From JAFEBO01 sp036392375 (GTDB lineage Bacteria; Planctomycetota; Phycisphaerae; Phycisphaerales; UBA1924), in NCBI GenBank assembly GCA_036392375.1, contig DASVYC010000054.1, positions 1-64,000 on the forward strand: DNA of 64,000 nt, written 5' to 3'. Under the pieces are notes generated by a model. It searched no databases and was not told the DNA's origin. It saw nothing but the letters and a program-made list of their open reading frames with translations. A program made the translations under genes and the position numbers. How positions within the stretch are numbered: position 1 is the first letter of the stretch; each line of letters starts with the position of its first letter. This document shows, one piece after another, positions 25,988 through 34,849 of this stretch.

Positions 25988-26626
25988 ATGACACCCAGCG
26001 AGTCCATCTCTGCTCTGCCAACGCCGCCGCGGCTGTCGATCGTCTGCCTCGACGATGACGAGGATTTCCGGCAGTACATCCGCTCGGTGCTGGAAGCGGA
26101 TGGGCACGACGTGCGGGCGTGCGTGAACTCAGCGGAGTTCTTCAGCGCCTGCGAGCAGCGGCTGCCCGACCTGGTGCTGCTGGACATCAAGATGGGCCGC
26201 GAATCGGGCGAGACGGTTCTGGAAGAGATCCGCAAGCGATGGAGCAAGCTTGCGGTCGTGGTCGTGACCGGGTATCCATCGATGGACTCGATGCGGGAGA
26301 CGTTCAAGCGCGACGTGTTCGACTACTTGGCCAAGCCGTTCTCGCTGACCGAGCTGCGTCGGGTGCTGTCACAGGCGACGGCGACGCTGGGGCTCGGGCA
26401 GCGGCCGCAGGACCGCCTGCGGGCCGAACTCGGCAAGCACATCCGCCTCGCACGCACCCAAAAGGCCTGGACTCTCAAGGAACTCTCCGACGTCAGCGGG
26501 GTGAGCGTGAGCCAACTCAGCTCGATCGAGCGCGGCACGCACCTGCCGAGCCTGGAATCCCTGCTGGCGATCGCCGGGGCGATGGAGTGCAAGCCGAGCG
26601 AGTGGATGTCGGCGGGTGGGTTCTAG
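25988..26626 (+). CDS. Response regulator with C-terminal XRE-type HTH
   Basis: A 212-residue protein. The REC domain (about 15-130) has C-L-D-D-D-E-D, phospho-acceptor D66 in V-L-L-D-I-K-M-G, the conserved Thr region V-V-V-T-G-Y-P and the K-P-F lysine. Residues about 147-206 are a Cro/CI (XRE) helix-turn-helix: I-R-L-A-R-T-Q-K-A-W-T-L-K-E-L-S, V-S-V-S-Q-L-S-S-I-E-R-G, P-S-L-E-S-L-L-A-I. XRE output domains on response regulators are uncommon beside OmpR, NarL or NtrC types. It is probably the cognate regulator of the upstream kinase. Targets are unknown. Confidence 0.9.
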   Translation: MTPSESISALPTPPRLSIVCLDDDEDFRQYIRSVLEADGHDVRACVNSAEFFSACEQRLPDLVLLDIKMGRESGETVLEEIRKRWSKLAVVVVTGYPSMDSMRETFKRDVFDYLAKPFSLTELRRVLSQATATLGLGQRPQDRLRAELGKHIRLARTQKAWTLKELSDVSGVSVSQLSSIERGTHLPSLESLLAIAGAMECKPSEWMSAGGF

Positions 26627-26782
26627 ATCAATGTGATCATGTCGAGTGCCACTGGCCGGCGGCTTTGGGCCGGGCAGTGCGACGCACGCGCGACGGCCGG
26701 GCACACGAATCAACTGCAGGTGCCCCCGCACTTTCATTGCCCGACCGCCGAGCCGGTTGGGCAGTGGAACCCGATGCGTCCG

Positions 26783-27241
26783 CTAGCTCAGCGAACCTAT
26801 CGCGACGGGGTGACGGAAGAACTGCTCCCACCACTTCGACACTTGCGGCACCCACCCGGCTTCCACCAAAACTTCCACGGACACCGAAGCGCCGCTCGCG
26901 ACACCCAAGGGCCGAAGCGTGATCCGCATGACGTAGTGCCCGCGACCGTCGTGCTCGATCTGCAGCGCAAACTCGTGGTCCTCCGACGTCCGCTCCTCCG
27001 AACTGAATCGCTCGTGCCGCTCGATGGGCATGTCGGTCCACGCGGACGCGAGGTGAAAATGCTCCTCCATATGGGCAGCGCGGCCCGATGCCGTCACTAC
27101 GCCCGGAATGTCAACGCCAAACTCGAATGTCGAGCATTCGAGATCGCCTCGGTGATTTGACAGGGTCAGCGTCGCGTAGATGCCCTGCTGTCCGGGGATG
27201 CACAGCACGCCTTCGGAGTAGCTCGGGCGTCCGTCGTTCAT
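26783..27241 (-). CDS. Uncharacterised small protein downstream of pdh E2
   Basis: A 152-residue soluble protein. The ATG at 27241 lies four bases after the E2 stop, so it is co-transcribed. The C-terminal half (A-S-A-W-T-D-M-P, then E-F-A-L-Q-I-E-H-D-G-R-G-H-Y-V-M-R-I-T-L-R) resembles DUF6228-type proteins by eye, with a beta-rich pattern. No catalytic residues are evident. The function and any link to pyruvate dehydrogenase are unknown. Confidence 0.6.
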   Translation of the reverse strand: MNDGRPSYSEGVLCIPGQQGIYATLTLSNHRGDLECSTFEFGVDIPGVVTASGRAAHMEEHFHLASAWTDMPIERHERFSSEERTSEDHEFALQIEHDGRGHYVMRITLRPLGVASGASVSVEVLVEAGWVPQVSKWWEQFFRHPVAIGSLS

Positions 27242-27245
27242 CGCA

Positions 27246-28643
27246 TCACACCAGCAGGGTCGCCGGCTTCTCAAGGAGGCTCTTGACCGTCGCGAGGTAC
27301 TGAGCCGCCATCGCGCCGTCGATGACGCGGTGGTCGCTACTCATGGTCATGTTCATCACATGGCCGGGGACGATCTGGTTGTTCTTGACAACGGGCTTCT
27401 GGATCGCGCCGCCGGCGGCGAGGATGGCGACATTGGGCGGGTTGATGATCGCCGTGAAGTTGTCCACGCCGAACATGCCCAGGTTGCTGATGGTGAAGGT
27501 CGAGTCCGACATGTCCTCGACGGAGAGGCCCTTGTTGCGGGCCTTGTCGGCCAGCCGCTTGGTCTCGCCGCTGATCTGGCGGAGGCCCAGCACATCGGCG
27601 TTACGGAGCGTGGCGACGACGAGGCCGCCGCCGCTGCCGTCTTCGGCCACGGGGAGTGCGATCGCGACGCCGACGTTGACCTCGCCGAGGAACTCGATGG
27701 TCTCGTTGCCGGGCGTGCCGACCCACTTCGCGTTCACGTACGGGTGCTGGTGCATCGCCAGAGCACACGCGCGAACGAGGAAGTCGTTGACGCTGAGCTT
27801 GACGCCCTGCGTGCCGAGCTGTTCGTTGAGCTGGGTGCGGAGGGCGACGAGGGCGTCCATGTCGACCTCGACGCTGACTTGGTAGTGCGGGATGGTGGTC
27901 TTGCTCTCGACCAATCGCTTGGCGATGGTCTTACGCATGTTGGAGAGCTGGATCGTGCGGGGCGTGAGCGTTGCACCGACGGACGGCAGGACGGCGGGCG
28001 CGTTGCGGTTCGGCTTGGCGGGCTGCTCGACGCGCGTGGCGAGATCGCGGGCCGAGCCGGCGCCCGACGCCATGCGCCCGGCAACGCTCGTCGCGCCGGA
28101 GCTGATCGCGGCCTCGACATCCTTGCGGATAATGCGGCCCGCGGGGCCGGAGCCCTGCAGTGAGCCGAGATCGACGTTGGATTCCGCGGCGATCTTCTTG
28201 GCCAGTGGGCTCGCGAAGATGCGACCGCCGTTGTTGGGGTGGCTGGTGCCGTTCGAAGCCGGAGCATCGAGCACCGCGACCGAGCCGCCGGAGGCCGGAG
28301 CCTGCGTCGAGGACCCACCGGCCGCGGCGACGGCCTTGGCAGCAGGAGCCGCTGCGGTCGAACCACCCGCGGCGAACTGCGACTTCACCGACGCGATATC
28401 TTCACTCGCGCCAGCAAGCACGAGTATGACGGTGCCGATCGGGACGTTCTGCCCCTCGGGCACCGGAATGACCGCGACCGTGCCGTCCTCGAAAGACTGA
28501 AGCTCCATCGTGGCCTTGTCGGTCTCGATGTCAGCAAGCGCGTCGCCGCTCTTGACCTTCTGGCCTTCTTTGACGTTCCACTTCACGACCGTCCCGGCCT
28601 GCATGGTGTCGGAGAGACGGGGCATTTCAATCTTGATGGGCAT
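27246..28643 (-). CDS. Dihydrolipoamide acetyltransferase (pyruvate dehydrogenase E2)
   Basis: A 465-residue E2. The N-terminal lipoyl domain has K43 in E-T-D-K-A-T as the lipoylation site. An Ala/Ser/Gly hinge follows, then the peripheral subunit-binding domain (F-A-S-P-L-A-K-K-I-A through G-P-A-G-R-I-I-R-K-D-V), and the catalytic trimer-forming domain with H-R-V-I-D-G near residue 438. Partner E1-beta lies upstream in the same direction; E1-alpha and E3 are not in the window. The C-terminal L-L-V end and single lipoyl domain match acetyl-transferring E2 enzymes of the PdhA/PdhB type. Confidence 0.9.
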   Translation of the reverse strand: MPIKIEMPRLSDTMQAGTVVKWNVKEGQKVKSGDALADIETDKATMELQSFEDGTVAVIPVPEGQNVPIGTVILVLAGASEDIASVKSQFAAGGSTAAAPAAKAVAAAGGSSTQAPASGGSVAVLDAPASNGTSHPNNGGRIFASPLAKKIAAESNVDLGSLQGSGPAGRIIRKDVEAAISSGATSVAGRMASGAGSARDLATRVEQPAKPNRNAPAVLPSVGATLTPRTIQLSNMRKTIAKRLVESKTTIPHYQVSVEVDMDALVALRTQLNEQLGTQGVKLSVNDFLVRACALAMHQHPYVNAKWVGTPGNETIEFLGEVNVGVAIALPVAEDGSGGGLVVATLRNADVLGLRQISGETKRLADKARNKGLSVEDMSDSTFTISNLGMFGVDNFTAIINPPNVAILAAGGAIQKPVVKNNQIVPGHVMNMTMSSDHRVIDGAMAAQYLATVKSLLEKPATLLV

Positions 28644-28661
28644 GGTGCAATCTCTGTCAGT

Positions 28662-29282
28662 TCAGGCGAGGGAAACGGAACGAACGCCGCAAAGGTACGT
28701 CGGGCGCTGACGGGCGGCGGTGAGGGCGTTGCGGTTGGAGAAGGGCCAGTGTTGCAAGACGTCAAACGGCGGATCGATGTGCTGGCGTCTCTCGCGATCC
28801 CAACAAATCTCGTTCGCAATCGCAATCCCGAAGCCCAGCATGATCCACGCGATCGCGACAAGAAATCCGGTTCCAACAAAGCCAGCACACATGAGGATGA
28901 CTGGGGCGATCACTAAAAGCAGCCAAGAGGAAAGCGATAAAAGTCCGATCGCGAGTGATGCATCGTTCGTTGAAGTCGCCTCACTCATTACGGCAGGTTC
29001 TGTGATCCGCGAGGACCGGAGCAGGAGGACGCACTGAGCAACATGTCGCCGCGTCACCCGCGACATGGCGTAACGACCCTTGAGTCTCCCAGAGTAGAAA
29101 ACACCGGCGGTGTTCGACGCGGCGTCCCAGATTGCATCGACCAGAACGTCGGACCCGTAGAAACGCGAGATGCGGAAGTAGGAAGCCTCGTGCTCGTCAA
29201 CGGTGATCAAACCCGACGCGAGGTGCCGAAGCGTCTCCGCGTATGCCAGTCTCGCCGGGATGTTGACCTTTGCCTGAGCCAC
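28662..29282 (-). CDS. Membrane protein of unknown function between pdh genes
   Basis: About 206 residues from a GTG at 29282 that has AAGGA 11 bases upstream. A longer TTG start at 29348 would overlap the E1-beta stop. The first 105 residues look soluble (L-A-Y-A-E-T-L-R-H-L-A-S-G). Two adjacent hydrophobic helices at about 115-160 follow, then a polar tail. No known family is recognised. Its placement between E1-beta and E2 on the same strand suggests co-transcription rather than a shared function. Base composition is slightly lower in GC than its neighbours. Confidence 0.55.
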   Translation of the reverse strand: MAQAKVNIPARLAYAETLRHLASGLITVDEHEASYFRISRFYGSDVLVDAIWDAASNTAGVFYSGRLKGRYAMSRVTRRHVAQCVLLLRSSRITEPAVMSEATSTNDASLAIGLLSLSSWLLLVIAPVILMCAGFVGTGFLVAIAWIMLGFGIAIANEICWDRERRQHIDPPFDVLQHWPFSNRNALTAARQRPTYLCGVRSVSLA

Positions 29283-29334
29283 GGGCTCGCCGGTTCCTTC
29301 CGATGTGAGCTTTCTCGCCTTGCTGCTTTGAGCT

Positions 29335-30372
29335 TTACAGCCTCCCAAGGCTGCTCTTCACCGCCGCCATGATCTTGCCCTTGTGCGGCAGATACAGCGC
29401 CTCCAGGTTCTTCGCGTATGGCGTCGGCACGTCCTCGGTGTTCACACGCAGCGGCTGGTGGTCGAGGTAATCAAACCCACGTTCGCAGACCTGGGTCACG
29501 ACTTCCGACGCCACCGAAGCGAAGGGCCAGCACTGGTCCACCACCACGATGCGGCCGGTCTTCTTGATGCTGTCGAGGATCGAGTCGATGTCCAGCGGGC
29601 GGATCGTCCGCATGTCGAGCACGTCGACGTGGATGCCTTCCTTCTTGAGCTCGTCCGCGGCGTCGATGCAGAAGTTCACCGGGCGGCCGAACGACACGAC
29701 GGTGCAGTCGCTGCCCTGGCGGCGCAGCGCGGCCTTGCCGAAGGGAATCGTGTACTCGCCCGCGGCGACATGGCCCTTGTCGCCGAGCATGCGCTCGGAT
29801 TCGAGGAAGAAGGTCGGGTCGTCGTCGCGGATCGCGGTCTTGAGCAGGCCCTTGGCGTCGTAGGCGTTGCTGGGGATGACGATCTTGACGCCGGGGACGT
29901 TGGCGTAGAGGCCTTCGACGCACCAGGAGTGGGTCGAGCCGAGCTGGCCGCCGGCGCCGTCGTTGCCGCGGAAGACGACCGGACAGCCCCACTGCCCACC
30001 GGACATGTAGAGCATCTTGGGGACGTTGTTCAGGATCTGGTCCGCGGCGACGAGGCTGAAGGACCAGGACATGAACTCGATGATCGGGCGCAGGCCGTAC
30101 ATCGCGGCGCCGACCGCGAGGCCGGCGAAGCCGTTCTCGGAGATCGGGGAGTCGATGATGCGCTGGGGCCCGAATTCGTCGAGCATGCCCTGGCTGACCT
30201 TGTACGCGCCGTTGTACTGAGCGACTTCCTCGCCCATCAGGAAGATGCGGTCGTCGCGACGCATCTCTTCGGACATGGCCTCGCGAAGGGCCTCGCGGAA
30301 TTGGATCTCGCGCAGCGATCCGCCGCCCATCGGCTCCAGTCCCATCTCCGGCAACATCAACTCAGCAGGCAT
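29335..30372 (-). CDS. Pyruvate dehydrogenase E1 component, beta subunit
   Basis: A 345-residue thiamine-diphosphate-dependent E1-beta. Start at the ATG at 30372 with GGAG eight bases upstream; the frame continues upstream without domain content. Visible are R-E-A-L-R-E-A-M-S-E-E-M, G-E-E-V-A-Q-Y-N-G-A-Y-K-V-S-x-G-L/M, the P-I-S-E-N-G-F-A-G-L-A-V-G-A-A strand with its ThDP Glu, and the C-terminal R-T-I-R-P-L-D transketolase domain. The alpha subunit is not adjacent, so the complex is encoded at split loci. Gene order is E1-beta, a membrane protein, then E2. Confidence 0.92.
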   Translation of the reverse strand: MPAELMLPEMGLEPMGGGSLREIQFREALREAMSEEMRRDDRIFLMGEEVAQYNGAYKVSQGMLDEFGPQRIIDSPISENGFAGLAVGAAMYGLRPIIEFMSWSFSLVAADQILNNVPKMLYMSGGQWGCPVVFRGNDGAGGQLGSTHSWCVEGLYANVPGVKIVIPSNAYDAKGLLKTAIRDDDPTFFLESERMLGDKGHVAAGEYTIPFGKAALRRQGSDCTVVSFGRPVNFCIDAADELKKEGIHVDVLDMRTIRPLDIDSILDSIKKTGRIVVVDQCWPFASVASEVVTQVCERGFDYLDHQPLRVNTEDVPTPYAKNLEALYLPHKGKIMAAVKSSLGRL

Positions 30373-30617
30373 GAGGCCATCTCCGGCGGCCGCGCGCCGG
30401 GGCAAGCCGCGGCGGCGTGAGGTCGTCTGTCGATCCCAAGGGCACATGAACCGGCTGCGGCGACACCCAAACGGACGCCTCGCACACCGGACGGGGATTC
30501 TACGCGCCTCCGCGGTGATTGTCGCTTCATGCGGTCGATACGCGGGCCGAGCCCCGCGCCCCACGGTTCGAGCTAGGGACGCCCACCTCTCTTGTTTCAT
30601 CCCCCGCGAAACACGCA

Positions 30618-32936
30618 TCAGGGGCCGGACACAATCGCTTCGAGGCGGGTGCGCTCCGCGGGATCGAGGCGACGCAGCGGGTCGAGTCGCATGTTCGCGT
30701 CGAGTTCAAGAGCCCGCGCGGCCCAACGGCGTGCGGTGTCCGACTGCCCGAGGGACTGCGCGAGGGTTGCCGCGGCGCTGGGGTGCAGCGAGTTCCACGG
30801 ATCGAGCGCGGCGGCACGTTCGAGCGCTTGGAGCGCATCGGTACGAAGGGTCGGGTCGCCCCCCAGATCGGCGGCTCCGCGGAGCACATTCGCGAGCCAG
30901 GCCTGGCTCGCGGCGCGACGCAAGGGCAGGGTTGTGGCGTCGGCGGCAATCTGGATCGCTCTCTGGCGAAGGTCGCGCCGCTCGGAGGACTCGGACGTGT
31001 GCAGCGCCGCGAGCTGCAGCGCGACGCGCGATGCGGACTCGCGGGTTTGCGAGTCGGAAGGGGCGGCGGCGATCGCCGCGACCAAGTCTGTCAGACCGCG
31101 TGTCATGCCTTGGAGTCTCAGCTTCGTGATAGCGGCTTTGATGCTGTCGGCGTCGTTCCCGACCGCCGCACCGGTCGCGTCATGCAACTGGCGCAGCACC
31201 AACGCACGGAAGCCGGGGTCCTGAGCCTCGGTCAGCGCACGGATAAAGGTGGGCGCCTGACCCATAGATGCGGCACCCGAACGCAGCAGCGATTCCCAAC
31301 GGCTGAGCGGGGCGATCCACGCGCTCGCGGCCAGCGCCACCCCGCACAGGGCGAGTCCGGGCGCGGCCCGGACTGCGGCCAACCGCGCGGGCGCGGCACG
31401 AACCGGATCGGTCGCCCCTGCGAGGCCGACAAGGCATAGCAGGAGGCACGCCGAGCCGCCTTGGACCGGCGTGAGCTCGATCATGCCGTGGGTCATACCG
31501 ACCGCGGCGGCTAAGGCCGCGGCGAATCGCACATGGGCGAGCGGTACACGCCGCACGACGTCGGCCGCGATCCAACAGGCGATCAGCAAGCCGCCGACAC
31601 GCACGAGCACGTTGGACGGCGAGGAGATCTCGATCTCGACCCACGATCCGGCGATGGTCACTCCAGCAAGCGTGAGCAGGGCGAGTCGTAGCGGGGTGCG
31701 ACATTCGTCAATGGAGGAGTCCGTCGCGTCATCGCGGGCCGCTTCGCCGAGCCGTCTTGTCCCGAGCAACGGGCTCAACAGAAGCACGCTCCAAGCAAGG
31801 CCGCCGATGCCGAGCGTTGCGGCGAAGTCGAAGAAGACGCTGTGCGGGCTTGTGATCTCTTCGGGGTTGAGCGGGCTCTTGGCGAGCAGGTAGGCGTCCT
31901 TGAACCCCGCGGGGCCGACACCCAGCAGCGGGTGCTCGACGAAGATGCGTGCCGCCGCGGCGAGGTACTGGGCACGAAAGAACAACGAGAGCTCACCGAT
32001 CCGCTCGCCGACGATGCCCCGTAGCCCCACCGCCGCGAGGGCGAGCAGCGGCAAGGCGAGCAGCACCCACGGGGCAACGCGCGGCGTGCGTCGCAGCCAC
32101 GGCCAGACCACGATCGCGGCGACACCGAGCGCGGCCGCCGCCCAGCCGCCTTTACTTCCCGCGAAGATGAGGATCGAGACGCCGGAGACGAGAGCCAACA
32201 GCGTCGCGACGGACACGCGGCGAGCCGTCATCACGAGCGCGATCGATGCCACGGCGGCGCACGCGCCGGCCGTGGCCAGCACATTGGACAGCCCGAGCCA
32301 GCCTGTGCCGGGCGCGTCGTAGAGGCGTCGCTCGAATGCCCTGGCGGCGAAGGAATCGGGCGTCCAGCCCTGAGCCGCGAGCATCGACTCGCGATTGGCC
32401 TTGAACATCTCGATTGTCTGCGGGTTCTCGATCAACACCTGCACGCCGGCCTTGAGGGCCAGGAAGGCGACACCGCCCAGCAGCACGCCCGCGGCGAGCC
32501 TTGCGACGCCCGCGAAGCGCGCCGTCGCGGACAGCGCGACGCACGCACTCATCGCGGCGGCCCAGGAGGCACCGAGCGTCATGTGATCTTGGGCAGCAGT
32601 TGGCGCCAGCCGTGCGTGCCACGCGATAGAGGCCAGCCCGGTGAGCAGCAGCGCCCATCGCCATATAGCGACGCCAACTCCTGCCGCGGCGCACAGAGAC
32701 AGCGTCGCGCCGCTCAGGGCGACGATCGCGATGTCGATCCCCAGGGTGGTCGTGGGTCCGAGGCCGATCACCGGCCCGGCGATGACGGCTGGATCGAGAT
32801 CCCACCCCGGAAACGCCACCGAAGGCGTAGTCGCCTTGAGCATCGCGAGGGCAAGGATGGCGGCGACGAAGACGGCGCTGAGCCGTTCAATGAGTCGTAA
32901 GCGGATCGCCTCGCGATCGATCGCGCCGGTGCTCAC
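30618..32936 (-). CDS. O-antigen ligase family polytopic membrane protein with TPR-like tail
   Basis: A 772-residue integral membrane protein with about ten or more hydrophobic helices over residues 1-540 and an Ala-rich helical C terminus (about 560-772) with TPR character. The Wzy/WaaL signature region is visible: F-A-G-S-K-G-G-W-A-A-A, then R-I-F-V-E-H-P-L-L-G-V-G-P-A-G-F, and S-P-H-S-V-F-F-D-F-A-A-T-L-G. Such proteins ligate or polymerise surface polysaccharide on the periplasmic side. The GTG start overlaps the TGA of the upstream WecA-like gene (GTGA), so the two are coupled and likely act in one glycan pathway. Confidence 0.8.
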   Translation of the reverse strand: MSTGAIDREAIRLRLIERLSAVFVAAILALAMLKATTPSVAFPGWDLDPAVIAGPVIGLGPTTTLGIDIAIVALSGATLSLCAAAGVGVAIWRWALLLTGLASIAWHARLAPTAAQDHMTLGASWAAAMSACVALSATARFAGVARLAAGVLLGGVAFLALKAGVQVLIENPQTIEMFKANRESMLAAQGWTPDSFAARAFERRLYDAPGTGWLGLSNVLATAGACAAVASIALVMTARRVSVATLLALVSGVSILIFAGSKGGWAAAALGVAAIVVWPWLRRTPRVAPWVLLALPLLALAAVGLRGIVGERIGELSLFFRAQYLAAAARIFVEHPLLGVGPAGFKDAYLLAKSPLNPEEITSPHSVFFDFAATLGIGGLAWSVLLLSPLLGTRRLGEAARDDATDSSIDECRTPLRLALLTLAGVTIAGSWVEIEISSPSNVLVRVGGLLIACWIAADVVRRVPLAHVRFAAALAAAVGMTHGMIELTPVQGGSACLLLCLVGLAGATDPVRAAPARLAAVRAAPGLALCGVALAASAWIAPLSRWESLLRSGAASMGQAPTFIRALTEAQDPGFRALVLRQLHDATGAAVGNDADSIKAAITKLRLQGMTRGLTDLVAAIAAAPSDSQTRESASRVALQLAALHTSESSERRDLRQRAIQIAADATTLPLRRAASQAWLANVLRGAADLGGDPTLRTDALQALERAAALDPWNSLHPSAAATLAQSLGQSDTARRWAARALELDANMRLDPLRRLDPAERTRLEAIVSGP

Positions 32937-34084
32937 GTGCCGCCCCCGATCGAACGTTCGGGCAAAGTCGGGGCCATGGAGCCGCGGCTGGCGTACTCAA
33001 GGAACGCGAGCACGCCGAGCATCGCGACGGTCCCGGCACCGATCGCCATTGCCACGGCTGGCTCGCTGCGCGTCAGCGCCAGGCCGGCGATGCCGCTGAG
33101 GACGCCCATGCCCCAGAGCAGGTACACCGCCCCGGCCCTTGACATCCCGCGTCGGACCAGGCGATGAGACGCGTGGTTGAGATCCCCGACCAGGGGCGAC
33201 TTGCCGTTCCAGAGGCGGACCAGCGTGATCACGGTGCAGTCGTAGATCGGCACCGCGAGCACCACGAGCGGCATGAGCACGGCGTGCGCGTGCGAGCCCT
33301 GCGGAGAGCCGGGATCAAAGTAGGTGATCCGAACCGAAGCGAACGCGAGCACGAAGCCGAGAACCAGGCTGCCGCTGTCACCCATGAACAGCTTCGCGCC
33401 GCCCCGCCGCGGGGCGTTGAAGAGCAGGAACCCGAGGCACCCGCCGATGAGCAGCGCCAGGCACCCGGCGATCAGCCATTGCCGCTTCTCTAGCGTGATG
33501 ACCAGCATCGCCCCGGCGGCGATGGCGCTGAGCCCGGCGGAGAGGCCGTCCATGTTGTCGAGGAAATTGATCGCGTTGGTGACGACGATGAACCACGCGA
33601 CGGTGATGAGAATCGACAACCACGGGCCGCCCACGTGGGGGTCGATCAGCGTCAGCAGACGTGTGTCGGTCCACAGGGGCACAGCGATCGCGGGAAGGAC
33701 CTGGAGCACGAGCTTGGGCCACGCGGGAAGGGGCTTGCGGTCGTCCACGAGACCAAGCAGGTGCAGCAGCAGCAGGCTTGTCAGCAAGACGAGGGCCAGT
33801 TCGGCCTTCTGCGTCACAAAGGAAAGGGTGCCCAGGGCGGCGCTCGGAAACACCTGGGGCGTGAACGCCGCGAGCAGCACGACGGCCAGGAGCGGCCCCG
33901 CGATCGCGGCGAAGATGGCGACGCCGCCGGTGTTGGGCACCCGTCGGGGAGCTTCCTTGATCTGGCCGGCCACGCCCCCGCCGTCGAAGGTGCGCATCCG
34001 GTGCCCGATCCCCACCAGCGCGGCGCACAGCGGGGCGCTGATCGCGAACGCCACCGGGATGAGCAGCAGGCACAGGACGAGCAT
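32933..34084 (-). CDS. WecA/MraY-family undecaprenyl-phosphate sugar-1-phosphate transferase
   Basis: A 383-residue polytopic membrane enzyme of glycosyltransferase family 4 (PNPT superfamily) that transfers a sugar-phosphate from a UDP-sugar to undecaprenyl phosphate. Signature loops are L-G-L-V-D-D-R-K, N-A-I-N-F-L-D-N-M-D-G-L-S-A-G, F-M-G-D-S-G-S-L-V-L-G and H-A-S-H-R-L. About ten to eleven transmembrane helices are predicted by eye. The WecA-like form fits O-antigen or enterobacterial-type glycan initiation more than peptidoglycan. It is coupled to the O-antigen ligase, and a TAGACT box six bases upstream suggests its own leaderless promoter. Confidence 0.88.
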   Translation of the reverse strand: MLVLCLLLIPVAFAISAPLCAALVGIGHRMRTFDGGGVAGQIKEAPRRVPNTGGVAIFAAIAGPLLAVVLLAAFTPQVFPSAALGTLSFVTQKAELALVLLTSLLLLHLLGLVDDRKPLPAWPKLVLQVLPAIAVPLWTDTRLLTLIDPHVGGPWLSILITVAWFIVVTNAINFLDNMDGLSAGLSAIAAGAMLVITLEKRQWLIAGCLALLIGGCLGFLLFNAPRRGGAKLFMGDSGSLVLGFVLAFASVRITYFDPGSPQGSHAHAVLMPLVVLAVPIYDCTVITLVRLWNGKSPLVGDLNHASHRLVRRGMSRAGAVYLLWGMGVLSGIAGLALTRSEPAVAMAIGAGTVAMLGVLAFLEYASRGSMAPTLPERSIGGGT

Positions 34085-34090
34085 GGGAGG

Positions 34091-34096
34091 AGTCTA
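34091..34096 (-). promoter_or_regulatory. Candidate -10 box (TAGACT) before the WecA-like gene
   Basis: TAGACT on the minus strand lies six bases (CCTCCC) from the ATG at 34084. Its first three bases are also the stop codon of the upstream YwaF-like gene. No Shine-Dalgarno is present. Confidence 0.45.
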
Positions 34097-34849
34097 AGCG
34101 ATAGGCCGCGTCGCCGGTCGCTCGCGGAGCACAAGCCACAACACGACCATGATTGTCTGCTGGATCAGGAACATCCACACCAGCCGCAGCGGCCAGGGGC
34201 CTAGCACGTCCATGACGGTGGCGGCTTCGGGCTTCGTGCGGCCCGCGAAGCCGTAGTTCGCGTCGATCGCGATGTTGAGAGGAACGATCGCCGCGGTGTA
34301 GATGACCATTGCCACCGTGACCGTCAGCAGGTCGCGCCCGGTCGCGCGGTAGCGGTGCACGCTCAAGAGGTACGCGGCGGCCATGACGATGGCGAGGTGT
34401 GATCCCCAGAAGAGCCAGAAGTAAGTGTGCGTGTAGCCCACGTGCACGATCGGCGAGACGAACGCCTGTGTCGAGAGACCAATGCCCCAGAAGACCACGA
34501 GCGTGCGGATCCAGCGCACGCTCGTGAGCAGCGCCAGCGGCGCGAGCAGAACGAGCAGATCGCAGAACTGCAGCGGCAGGCTCTTCTGCCAGCTGAAGTT
34601 CGACGGGGCGAGGAAGTACGCCGTGTATCCGATCGCGATCACACCCGTCGAGCCGCCCAGCGCCGAGCAGAAGCGCGACTCGCGGGCAACCTGGCCTTGC
34701 AGGAGCAGGCCACGCCCGACGCCACACACGATGACCACGGCCACAGCACACACCGCGGCGCAGAGCAGGTGAAAAGCCGAGAACTGCGTGAACGTGTCGC
34801 TCCACGCGGCGGACACGACGCTTGGTGCCTCTGCCGCGAGTCCGATCAC
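34094..34849 (-). CDS. YwaF/TIGR02206-like integral membrane protein
   Basis: A 251-residue protein with about seven hydrophobic helices. The GTG at 34849 overlaps the rlmN stop (GTGA), which favours it over the longer frame. The segment L-P-L-Q-F-C-D-L and W-G-I-G-L-S-T-Q-A, plus a TM-rich C terminus with N-Y-G-F, resembles the TIGR02206/YwaF family of unknown function. It sits between rlmN and the glycan genes in a minus-strand run. Confidence 0.75.
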   Translation of the reverse strand: MIGLAAEAPSVVSAAWSDTFTQFSAFHLLCAAVCAVAVVIVCGVGRGLLLQGQVARESRFCSALGGSTGVIAIGYTAYFLAPSNFSWQKSLPLQFCDLLVLLAPLALLTSVRWIRTLVVFWGIGLSTQAFVSPIVHVGYTHTYFWLFWGSHLAIVMAAAYLLSVHRYRATGRDLLTVTVAMVIYTAAIVPLNIAIDANYGFAGRTKPEAATVMDVLGPWPLRLVWMFLIQQTIMVVLWLVLRERPATRPIA

